Shown: piece by piece, positions 1-6,498 of the stretch
Numbering within the stretch: the first letter of the stretch is position 1
Layout of the letters: each line of letters begins with the position of its first letter
NCBI GenBank assembly: GCA_001275005.1
Contig: JWZX01000095.1
Location: forward strand, 1 to 14,392
Direction of reading: 5' to 3'
From: Chrysochromulina tobinii
Taxonomy: Eukaryota; Haptophyta; Prymnesiales; Chrysochromulinaceae
Length of the DNA stretch: 14,392 bases
The notes under the pieces: model-generated
What the model was told of the DNA's origin: nothing
The model's database searches: none
The model's input: only the letters and a program-made list of their open reading frames with translations
Translations under genes and position numbers: made by a program

Positions 1-780
1 CGGCCGCCGCAGCAGCAGCCGGAAAAGCCTCGGGTTCCGCCTCCGCCACCTCCGCCTCCGCTCCGCTGCCACGGCAGCCGCCTCCGCCTCCGCTGCCACG
101 GCAGCCGCCTCAGCCGATGCCGCCTTGGCGGCCACTGCTTCAGCCGCCGCCGCTGCCGCAGCCGCCTCCTCCGCCTCCGCCGCTTCGGCCGCCGCAGCAG
201 CAGCCGGAGCTGCCTCAGCTTCCGCCTCCGCCTCCGCCTCCGCCTCCGCCTCCTCTGTGGCTGCTGCCTCGGCCTTTGCCGCCGCCGCTGCCGCAGCCGC
301 TGCCGCCTCAGCCGCCGCCGCCGCCTCAGCCGCCGCCTCCTCCGCCTCCGCCGCTTCGGCCGCCGCAGCAGCAGCCGGAGTTGCCTCAGCTTCCGCCTCC
401 GCCACTTCCGCCTCCGCTGCCACGGCAGCCGCCTCCGCCTCCGCTGCCACGGGAGCCGCCTCAGCCGATGCCGCCACGGCGGCCACTGCTTCAGCCACCG
501 CCGCCTCAGCCGCCGCCTCCTCCGTCTCCGCCGCTTCGGCCGCCGCAGCAGCAGCCGGAAGAGCCTCGGGTTCCGCCTCCGCCACCTCCGCCTCCGCATC
601 CGCTGCCACGGCAGCCGCCTCCGCCTCCGCTGCCACGGCAGCCGCCTCAGCCGATGCCGCCTCGGCGGCCACTGCTTCAGCCGCCGCCGCCTCAGCCTCC
701 GCCTCCGCCGCACCCGCAGCCGCCTCGGCCGCCGCCGCCGCCGCCGGAGCTGCCTCAGCCTCCGCCGCCTCGGCCGCCTC
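1..780. repeat. Tandem GC-rich repeat, unit about 171-190 bp
   Basis: The anchor CGGCCGCCGCAGCAGCAGCC occurs at 1, 186, 357 and 537, with a degenerate fifth copy near 727. Spacings are 185, 171, 180 and about 190. The 171 and 180 steps keep the reading frame; the 185 step does not, because copy 1 lacks one base near 67 that copy 4 has. Each unit also holds nested CCTCCG/GCCTCC microrepeats and a CACGGCAGCC motif that appears twice per unit. The array forms most of the Ala/Glu-rich minus-strand ORF. Confidence 0.85.
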
Positions 781-816
781 GGCCGTCGCCGCCAGTCCAT
801 CATCGTCGTCGACCAT
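1..816 (-). CDS. Ala/Glu-rich low-complexity repeat protein, partial (runs off left edge)
   Basis: I do not recognise a family. Reading the minus strand from the ATG at 816 gives 272 codons with no stop to the window edge. The start has an ideal Kozak context (ACCATGG). The protein begins MVDDDDGLAATAEAAEAAEA and then alternates Ala with Glu in runs such as AEAEAEAEA and AAAKAEAAATEEA, in repeats of about 60 residues. That composition suggests a long, acidic, helical or coiled-coil rod. The plus strand over the same bases is open in Pro-rich and Ala/Ser-rich frames; I take these as shadows because they lack a comparable ATG context (the Ala/Ser frame has no ATG near its beginning) and end in arbitrary tails. 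A one-base difference between repeat copies near base 67 throws the leftmost 60 bases into an Arg-rich frame, so the true continuation there is uncertain. It lies 112 bases downstream of the CRAL-TRIO gene on the same strand. Strand choice is inference. Confidence 0.6.
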   Translation of the reverse strand, partial: MVDDDDGLAATAEAAEAAEAEAAPAAAAAAEAAAGAAEAEAEAAAAEAVAAEAASAEAAAVAAEAEAAAVAADAEAEVAEAEPEALPAAAAAAEAAETEEAAAEAAVAEAVAAVAASAEAAPVAAEAEAAAVAAEAEVAEAEAEATPAAAAAAEAAEAEEAAAEAAAAAEAAAAAAAAAAKAEAAATEEAEAEAEAEAEAEAAPAAAAAAEAAEAEEAAAAAAAAEAVAAKAASAEAAAVAAEAEAAAVAAERRRRWRRRNPRLFRLLLRRP

Positions 817-928
817 GGTGACGCCGATTTGAGGCTTGTCGGATTCCGCGCGTACCGGTATCGATAGCGTCCTGCGCGCATATGAAACGGCTTCACCGAT
901 GGGACGTCGAATCCTAATTTCAGGACGA

Positions 929-1909
929 CTAAAACAGGACCTCTTCCGATGGGACGGGCTCCGCGCGAGCCACGAGGCATCGCTCCTCCGGCTGCTCTCC
1001 GCCAAGAAACACGGGCAGCTCGGCGCGGTCGACGCGCTCCAGCATGGCCGTGAGCGACTGGCTGGAGCTCCAGATGCTCACCTTGTCGCGGCTGCGTTGG
1101 GGGAGCAGCGGCGATACCAACGACCACGCGCCCGCAAAGAGCCGCGGCGCGTTCACGATCAATACCTTGGACACCCCCTCGGGGAAATACTCGGGCCCAA
1201 ACGCGATCAGGCTCTTGATGGTGCCGATGTGCCGGATGGTGGAGAACGAGAGCCCCGCCATGTCGAGGATCAGGAGGCATTTGACGAAACTGCCGGCGAG
1301 GGCTGAGCAGACTCGCACCGTCCTGAAAATGCCTTCCAGGTTAGCCGCCGCTGAATCCATCATCAGCTCCATCAGCCGAGGTTGCCGTGAGAAGCCAGCC
1401 AGGTCTGCACGGCCGATGCGCATCACAAAGTAGGGAATTCCTGCCTTGTCGAGGCCGCCTAAGCCACCTGTACTATACGCACGAGCAGCGGCATGCTTGG
1501 CGCTCGGCGTGGCAAGCGGGTGCAGCTCCACAAATATTTTGTTGATGCCCTTGCTAACCCGCCAGTGCATTGCGTTCCGAAACATCAGTTCGGCAGCATC
1601 GAGACTGGCGGGCCGAGCCACGATGAAGCGTTGGATCGTAAAGTCATCCAGGTGCGCCATCGCTTCCGCTCGCGCTGCCTCGCTCCACGTGGCCATGCCA
1701 TCATCGCCCGTCTGATCTATTGTTGCCTCAATCTTGTTTCTTAGCGCATCGACGGCCGCCTGCTCGTCCTCAGTGAACGCGCCCGCAGGTGCCCTTTGCG
1801 GCTCGACGCGCAGGACTGCCGGCGTCGACGGCGCCATCCTGAACACCGAATCCATCGCGAGGGGCGGCGGCGGCGGCGGAGGCGCGGCAAAAGTCAGATC
1901 GTGCACCAT
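929..1909 (-). CDS. Sec14-like CRAL-TRIO lipid-binding protein
   Basis: A 326-residue protein of the Sec14/CRAL-TRIO family, which binds phosphoinositides, phosphatidylcholine or other hydrophobic ligands and moves or presents them at membranes. Visible landmarks are a Pro-rich N-terminus (residues 9-17), a CRAL-TRIO N-terminal helix region around 86-117 (FTIQRFIVARP, ending HWR), the lipid-binding fold from about 155 to 305 with GIPYFVMRIGR, LLILDMAGLSFSTIR (212-226), and the signature YFPEGVSKVLIVNAPRLF followed by W and SPLLP (241-270). It ends with the typical ELPVFLGGE motif (297-305). All these positions match what is known of the family; the ligand cannot be told from sequence. Start: ATG at 1909 with G at -3 and +4; a second Met at residue 19 could also serve. 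It is divergent from the plastid protein gene at 2048, with 138 bases between starts. Length is normal for a single-domain member and no intron is needed. Confidence 0.93.
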   Translation of the reverse strand: MVHDLTFAAPPPPPPPLAMDSVFRMAPSTPAVLRVEPQRAPAGAFTEDEQAAVDALRNKIEATIDQTGDDGMATWSEAARAEAMAHLDDFTIQRFIVARPASLDAAELMFRNAMHWRVSKGINKIFVELHPLATPSAKHAAARAYSTGGLGGLDKAGIPYFVMRIGRADLAGFSRQPRLMELMMDSAAANLEGIFRTVRVCSALAGSFVKCLLILDMAGLSFSTIRHIGTIKSLIAFGPEYFPEGVSKVLIVNAPRLFAGAWSLVSPLLPQRSRDKVSIWSSSQSLTAMLERVDRAELPVFLGGEQPEERCLVARAEPVPSEEVLF

Positions 1910-2047
1910 CGCGGGCGGCGGATGCGGAATCTTAGATCCATGTAGAGTCCATGTTCAACAAAATCCAGTCCCACAATCATGCCTACCTCGGGGGTAGAAG
2001 GACTGCGGCCCCTCGCTTGACGTGTTGCGAAAATATCTCGCGGCAAG
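1910..2047. promoter_or_regulatory. Divergent (probably bidirectional) promoter region
   Basis: These 138 bases separate the start codons of the CRAL-TRIO gene (minus) and the predicted plastid membrane protein gene (plus), so both promoters and both 5' leaders must fit here. The segment is less GC-rich than its flanks. I see no clear TATA box; no specific factor site can be claimed. Confidence 0.5.
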
Positions 2048-2977
2048 ATGAGGGTGCTCACTTTCCTTGCCTTCATCTCCTCGACGCAATCGCTCCTTCT
2101 GTCGCTGCCGCGCACAGTGCCAGCGCACGTGCACGCACATGCTGCAACGCACGCTCCTGCTCGGTCGGGCATCGTGCGGCTTGCCAGCGATGACGACCCT
2201 GCGCCACCCGAGGTGATCCAGGCGGAGGACAATGCGACTCCAAATCGCAAGTACAGGCTCGCCACGGCCGCAGTGGGCGTCACTGTGAGTGCTGCCACGG
2301 CCGGCGCAGCGATTGCCACGCTCAGCGGCCAGTACGAATTCGGAGACGTCATGCTCTTTGGCAGCCCGGTCGTGACTCTCGTGGTTGACGTGCTGGTCGG
2401 CGGCACCTCGGCGTGGGCGTGGCAGCAGGAGCAGAAGACGAAGCGCGAGAACATCGCGCGCATCTGGGAGGAGGTGAAGCGCCGGCGCACTGGAGGCGCC
2501 ACCGAGGGAGCCAACCGCCTCCAGCGACGCGCCAAGAAGGTCCTCGTGCCGGGTGGCGCAATGCCCGGCGCAGGTGGCTTTGGAGCGCAGCCACGGAGCG
2601 CACCTGCCCGCCCGAAGGCGAGCCCGAAGGCGGCCGCGCCCTCGGCGGCGCCGCGCGTCCCGGCCGCAGCCCCTCCAGCCGAGGAGCCGGCGACGGTCAC
2701 CGGCGCGGACAGTGGAGGGCTGTTCGCAAACGCACGAGCTTTTTTAGAGGAAGCGAATGCGCTCGGGAAGGCGCAGGCGATCAGTCTGAATGCGCAGCTC
2801 GAGGACGCGGGCGTGCTGCCGCCGGTGGCGCCTAGGCCTCCGGCGCCGACCACGATGGATGTGCCAGCACCCGCAGCGGAGGTGGCGCCGGCGGGTGCGC
2901 CTCTGGACGGTGCTGTCGGCGCACGGACGCCGGCCAAGGGCAAGGCGAAAAAGGGTGGGAGCAAGAAAAAGAAATAA
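2048..2977 (+). CDS. Predicted plastid-targeted two-helix membrane protein, unknown function
   Basis: A 309-residue protein that I cannot assign to a named family. The N-terminus has a signal-peptide-like hydrophobic stretch (MRVLTFLAFISSTQSLLLSL), then an Ala/His/Pro/Arg-rich segment (about 21-45) without acidic residues, which fits the bipartite signal plus transit peptide used by algae with secondary plastids. Two hydrophobic segments follow (about 71-93 and 101-122) with a short loop, then a highly charged helix (KTKRENIARIWEEVKRRR, 130-147). The rest is Ala/Pro-rich (about 180-235), a probable amphipathic helix (about 237-270), more Ala/Pro and a Lys-rich end (KGKAKKGGSKKKK). Start: ATG at 2048 with A at -3. 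It is divergent from the CRAL-TRIO gene and 293 bases upstream of the GTF3C5 gene. A thylakoid or plastid-envelope location is inference; a secretory-pathway protein is the alternative. Confidence 0.8.
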   Translation: MRVLTFLAFISSTQSLLLSLPRTVPAHVHAHAATHAPARSGIVRLASDDDPAPPEVIQAEDNATPNRKYRLATAAVGVTVSAATAGAAIATLSGQYEFGDVMLFGSPVVTLVVDVLVGGTSAWAWQQEQKTKRENIARIWEEVKRRRTGGATEGANRLQRRAKKVLVPGGAMPGAGGFGAQPRSAPARPKASPKAAAPSAAPRVPAAAPPAEEPATVTGADSGGLFANARAFLEEANALGKAQAISLNAQLEDAGVLPPVAPRPPAPTTMDVPAPAAEVAPAGAPLDGAVGARTPAKGKAKKGGSKKKK

Positions 2978-3270
2978 GTGAGTGCGGGTCGGGTGGAGAT
3001 CAAGTGGGCTGTGCCAGTCGTCGGCGTGTCGTAGGCGTAGGCCCGTTGGAATATCAGACCCAATTTGCCCCAATTTGCTACTTGGAACATTCCACGCAAT
3101 CCCGAATGCGCGATGGCCGAAACGGCGCGCAAATGACCCTGCGTGGGTGGAGCCGAGCTCCTGCTTCGAACCCCCCACTTCACACACGATGATGCTCGTC
3201 CCATATTTACACCTGGAGGTCCACGCCCCCTGCGTGCTGGTGTGTATTCACATGAATTAACAGGCCCGTA
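2978..3270. promoter_or_regulatory. Intergenic spacer with tandem CCAAT-like motifs upstream of GTF3C5
   Basis: A 293-base spacer between two same-strand genes. It holds no convincing ORF. A repeated CCAATTTGC occurs at 3060-3068 and 3070-3078, about 200 bases upstream of the next start codon. CCAAT boxes are classic promoter elements, but function here is only inferred. The last bases before the ATG read GCCCGTAATGG, and GCCCGTAA also occurs at about 5780 upstream of the next gene. Confidence 0.3.
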
Positions 3271-5739
3271 ATGGCTGCCCCAGTCGAGGACGGCGCCGTG
3301 CGGCTGCGCGTGCCATCGCGCCCACTGCTCGCGGTCGAGCACCCTTGCTACGTCGTCAACGCCGAGCGCGGAATGCGCATGCTCGGCGGGCTGCCCGCGA
3401 TCGCGCGGGCGAGCGCCTCCAACAGCGACTGCATGGAGTGCTTCCTGCGGCCTGACGACCCGCTCTCGCACCCGCTCTTTGGCGTGCTCGCGCCGACGCC
3501 GGGCTTCCTCCTCAAGGTGACGCGCCGGCCGGGCTCCACGACCGCTGGCGAGGCGATCACCGCCGAGGTGATCGGCACCGTCGCATCGAGCTACCGCTTC
3601 GAAGGGCTGGCGGACTACCAGTACGTGAGCGACGGCGCGGTGCGCGCCGCGCTCGACGTGAGCCCGCGCGCGGCCAACGAGCCCTTTGACCTCGTCGAGA
3701 GCCTGCGCCCGCTCGAGGCCCACGCGCTGCGTATCCCGCCCGCGCTCTTCTCGATGTACGACACGCCGCTCGAGTACCTTCCGAGGAGCCAACGGGCCAA
3801 CGTTCGTGTGGGTACGCAAGGCGCGCCCGAGGCCTCTAGCGCCGTGACGAGCGCGCCGCACGCCAAGGCGGCGAGCACGCGCGCTGCGGGCGCAGGCGGC
3901 CCGATCCCGCCGCGCCGTCGGCGCGCGCAGGCGGGCCGTGCGGTGCCGATGCACTTTGGACAGCGTGTCGAGTTTGGTACGGACCCGACGCCCCTCGCTC
4001 CGCCGGAGGCGATTGCCAGGACGATCGACCCACACGATGAGCTCTTTGTGGCGATGAAGGCCAAGTTCGCCCTGCGCCCCATCTGGTCGCGCCAGGCCCT
4101 ACGGGCCTCGCTGCCCAGCGCACTCTACCTGACGGAGGAACGTCTCCGCTTCCGGCTACCCCAACTCGCGTACTATTTTGCCTCGGGCCCGTGGCGCATG
4201 TGCTGGATCGCCTTTGGATACGACCCACGCGCCTCGCCCGACGCGCGGATCTACCAGGTGCTCGACATGCGCCTGCCCTCCGAGTTTGACGAACTCGTGC
4301 CACGTAAAAGCGAGCGCTCGAGGATCGGTGCTCCCGCGCGCCTTCGCCAAGCGGTCGCCAGCCGAGGCTCCCAGGCGGCTGGCAATGGCGGCGCCGGCGG
4401 GGGAGGGGGCGGCGGCGGCGGCGGCGGCGGCGCGGGCGGCGGCGGCGTGGGCGGCGGCGCAGCTGAGTGCGCGGGTAGCGGCGGCGGCAGCAGCAGCAGC
4501 GCAGCCGACGGCCGAGGTGCGACCGGCGATGTGCCCGCGACGGCGCCCGAGGGAGGCGGCGCATCTGAAGACGAGGGGGACGAGGGGGAGGCGCCGTCGT
4601 GGGCACGCGGCCAGGTGCCGGGAGATCAGAATCTGCCGACACAGCGCCACGTGTACTTCCAGATGTGCGACTTCAAAGGAGACGAGCTCGTGCAGCTGGT
4701 CCACGAGGAGATTGCACCGGAGTTTGCTCTGCCGCCGCAGCCCGCCGGCGGCAGCGGTGGCGGCAGCGGTGGCGGCAGCTGCGGTGGCAGCGGCAGTGGT
4801 CCGGCGCGCCCTCATGAGAAATTCGGATGGTACTCGCAATCAACGATCGAGAACCTCCGCCGGCTCCTCAAGCAATCCCTCCAAACCCTAGCCAAGGCCC
4901 AGAGCGATCCCACGGCCGCGTCGACCCACGCGCTTGGTCAGCCGACCTCGCGGGCCCTGTTGCAGCACTCAGCACCTCCGCCCACCTCCTCCGCCGCCGC
5001 CGCTGCCTACACGCCCAGCGCCGTCGTGGGCATCGCGCCCGGCACGGCGCGGGCCTCGAGTGTAGCTGTGAAGGGTACCACGGCTGCCGTGCCGCCACCC
5101 GCCGCTATGGAGAGCCGAATGCATGCTCATTTGGGCCGAGGCGCGCTGCGGTTGCCGGTTGAGGCGGCAGGAGGCAGCCTGGCGGCAACGGCTGGAGGGC
5201 TCCCAGCGGTGGGGGCTGTGGAAGGCATCTCGGCGGCCTCGGATGGCCTTGTGGAAGGCATCTCGGCAGCCTCGGATGATCTTGTGGAAGGCGTGGCGGC
5301 GGCGGCGCCGTTGGCGTTTGGAATCTTTGGGGACGACGTTCACGACATGGAGGACGACATGGAGGAGGAAGAGGACCTCGCCGCTGGACACGTTGGCGCG
5401 GAGCGCGTGCTCGTGGGCGTGGGCGCCATGTTGGGCGCAGACGAGGCGGGCTTGGGTCAGAGAGGGGCGAAGCGAGGACGCGAGGAGGAGGAGGGCGAGG
5501 AGGAGGAGGACGTGGAGGGCGAGGAGGGCGAGGAGGGTGAGGAGGGGGGCGAGGAGGAGGTGGCAATGGCTGGAGTGGGCGCAGGCGTGAGGAACGACGG
5601 CGAGGAGGACGGCGAGGAGGACGAGGACGAGGTGGGCGAGGATGACGGAGAGGTGGAGGAGGCCGAAGTTGGAGAGGACGAGGGAGAGGAGGAGGACGAG
5701 GAGGAAGAGGAGGAGGGGCTCATTTTCCGCACGGGTTGA
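3271..5739 (+). CDS. GTF3C5: TFIIIC subunit 5 (GTF3C5/Tau95/Sfc1) homologue
   Basis: An 822-residue homologue of the TFIIIC subunit known as GTF3C5 in animals, Tau95/Tfc1 in budding yeast and Sfc1 in fission yeast. TFIIIC binds the internal A and B boxes of tRNA genes and recruits TFIIIB for RNA polymerase III; this subunit contributes to A-box contact. The N-terminal triple-barrel region shows LLAVEHPCYVVNAERGMRML, then FLRPDDPLSHPLFG (58-71) and YRFEGLADYQYV (108-119). The DNA-binding region has RPIWSRQALRASLP, YYFASGPWRMCWIAFGYDPR (301-320) and IYQVLDMRLPS, all strongly family-like. A third block sits at about 459-545 (HVYFQMCDFKGDELVQLV; EKFGWYSQSTIENLRRLLKQ). The protein is much longer than the roughly 520 residues of animal forms because of a basic Ala/Arg insertion (185-225), a poly-Gly tract (about 373-403), a Gly/Ser linker (about 492-510), a Ser/Ala-rich stretch and a very acidic tail (about 693-818). 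Acidic tails are normal in this family but rarely this long. Intronless. Confidence 0.92.
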   Translation: MAAPVEDGAVRLRVPSRPLLAVEHPCYVVNAERGMRMLGGLPAIARASASNSDCMECFLRPDDPLSHPLFGVLAPTPGFLLKVTRRPGSTTAGEAITAEVIGTVASSYRFEGLADYQYVSDGAVRAALDVSPRAANEPFDLVESLRPLEAHALRIPPALFSMYDTPLEYLPRSQRANVRVGTQGAPEASSAVTSAPHAKAASTRAAGAGGPIPPRRRRAQAGRAVPMHFGQRVEFGTDPTPLAPPEAIARTIDPHDELFVAMKAKFALRPIWSRQALRASLPSALYLTEERLRFRLPQLAYYFASGPWRMCWIAFGYDPRASPDARIYQVLDMRLPSEFDELVPRKSERSRIGAPARLRQAVASRGSQAAGNGGAGGGGGGGGGGGGAGGGGVGGGAAECAGSGGGSSSSAADGRGATGDVPATAPEGGGASEDEGDEGEAPSWARGQVPGDQNLPTQRHVYFQMCDFKGDELVQLVHEEIAPEFALPPQPAGGSGGGSGGGSCGGSGSGPARPHEKFGWYSQSTIENLRRLLKQSLQTLAKAQSDPTAASTHALGQPTSRALLQHSAPPPTSSAAAAAYTPSAVVGIAPGTARASSVAVKGTTAAVPPPAAMESRMHAHLGRGALRLPVEAAGGSLAATAGGLPAVGAVEGISAASDGLVEGISAASDDLVEGVAAAAPLAFGIFGDDVHDMEDDMEEEEDLAAGHVGAERVLVGVGAMLGADEAGLGQRGAKRGREEEEGEEEEDVEGEEGEEGEEGGEEEVAMAGVGAGVRNDGEEDGEEDEDEVGEDDGEVEEAEVGEDEGEEEDEEEEEEGLIFRTG
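4381..4500 (+). repeat. Poly-Gly/Ser microsatellite in GTF3C5
   Basis: A GGC/GGG/GGA run encodes an almost pure glycine tract followed by Gly/Ala/Ser and then serines. It separates the DNA-binding region from the conserved block near residue 459 and keeps the frame. Expected to be a flexible linker and a site of length polymorphism. Confidence 0.85.
5218..5316 (+). repeat. 33-bp tandem repeat in GTF3C5
   Basis: Units at 5218-5250 and 5251-5283 encode VEGISAASDGL and VEGISAASDDL; a degenerate third unit follows (VEGVAAAAPLA). The repeat is in frame in the low-complexity region before the acidic tail. Confidence 0.85.
5345..5724 (+). repeat. Acidic-tail GAG/GAC microsatellite of GTF3C5
   Basis: Interrupted GAGGAG and GAGGGCGAG runs encode an Asp/Glu-dominated tail of more than 100 residues, ending just before EGLIFRTG. 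The opposite strand consequently reads as long Pro-, Ser- or Leu-rich frames, which are shadows. Confidence 0.8.
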
Positions 5740-5846
5740 GCCCACTAGATGCGTGCCACGTGCGTGGCGGAGAATCTATGTGCCCGTAACGGCGCGTGTA
5801 AACTTGACATAAATGGTCTCGAGAAAGAGCTCGAGAAAGAGCAGCA

Positions 5847-6290
5847 ATGGGTTGCTGTCAGTCCTCCGAGGAAGGAGGCAGCAACGCGTCCGCTCAACCG
5901 ATCAACACGCTGGCCTTCAGCAACAAGCAGTCGAAGCCCATCGGGGATGAGAACATTCCGCCTGCAAAGCGGGTGGTCTTTGGCATCGTCTACCCGGAGG
6001 AAACTAATGCGCGATCAGTGTGGATGTACTTCAATGTGGACAAGCCCGTCGAAGCGCTGATTGTCAGCGCGGCTGGGCAGGCTGGTTTGCGGCTCGACAA
6101 GGGCAAGCTCCTTGGATCACCGCAACGTCTAAACCTCTTCACACTGGAAGGCGACACGGTCCGGCTTGATCTGGAGATTGACGCGCACATGGGCCGCACG
6201 CTGCACGTGGGAGACGTGCTGGTGCTCGAAAAGGGCAACCGAATGGAGTCCTCGCGGCTGGAGGCCATCAAATCGATGCACGCAAGGTAA
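5847..6290 (+). CDS. Small acylated protein with ubiquitin-like (beta-grasp) domain
   Basis: A 147-residue protein starting MGCCQSSEEGG. Gly2 followed by Ser6 is a good N-myristoylation context, and Cys3/Cys4 are classic palmitoylation sites, so it probably sits on the cytosolic face of membranes. After a Ser/Asn/Gln-rich linker (to about 42), residues 43-130 form a compact domain with a beta-hairpin (VVFGIVYP, SVWMYFNVD), a helix (VEALIVSAAGQAGL), and later strands (RLNLFTLEG, TVRLDLEI, GDVLVLEKGN). That order fits a ubiquitin-like fold and is reminiscent of the C-terminal UBL domain of ZFAND1/Cuz1-type proteins; this is pattern reading, not a search result. No C-terminal Gly-Gly is present, so conjugation is unlikely. 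Start: ATG at 5847 with G at +4. It lies 107 bases after GTF3C5 and is convergent with the helicase gene. Confidence 0.85.
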   Translation: MGCCQSSEEGGSNASAQPINTLAFSNKQSKPIGDENIPPAKRVVFGIVYPEETNARSVWMYFNVDKPVEALIVSAAGQAGLRLDKGKLLGSPQRLNLFTLEGDTVRLDLEIDAHMGRTLHVGDVLVLEKGNRMESSRLEAIKSMHAR

Positions 6291-6498
6291 ACGAGTCGGC
6301 TCTTCCCGGTTGTGCATGCGGCGTGCGGCATGGGGCATGTACTTGTGGTGGTCTCCCAGCACTCACGCACGACCAGTGCGCCGGCATCGCGGAAGCCCAT
6401 CGCGACACCAGTGCGGCACACGCGGGCTCCGGTTGGCCTCGGATACTAGGGGTCCCTACTGGGACGTTAGTACGAATTGTATCATAAATCCTGTCGTG
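6291..6498. other. Convergent intergenic spacer (3' ends of UBL and helicase genes)
   Basis: A 208-base spacer that must hold both 3' UTRs and polyadenylation signals. I see no gene. A short perfect hairpin, GTCCC-TACT-GGGAC at 6452-6465, is the only structure seen. No AATAAA is present on the plus strand. Confidence 0.4.

Noticed and set aside
117-832. Plus-strand Pro-rich (117-821) and Ala/Ser-rich (125-832) open frames
   Set aside because: They are other frames of the same triplet repeat; the minus-strand frame has the better start context and composition. Not fully excluded.
3165-3185. CTTCGAACCCCCC resembling a T loop
   Set aside because: Flanking bases do not form a five-pair T stem on either strand and no other tRNA arms fit.
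1894-4035. 713-codon minus-strand open frame
   Set aside because: It overlaps the plastid protein and GTF3C5 genes antisense, has Arg/Ala/Gly composition typical of GC-rich shadow frames and shows no domain.
5457-5732. Minus-strand Ser/Pro-rich frames opposite the GTF3C5 acidic tail
   Set aside because: Any GAG-rich tract produces such frames on the opposite strand; no start context or domain.
6452-6465. Small GTCCC/GGGAC hairpin as a terminator
   Set aside because: Hairpin terminators are bacterial and there is no T tract; five base pairs is weak.
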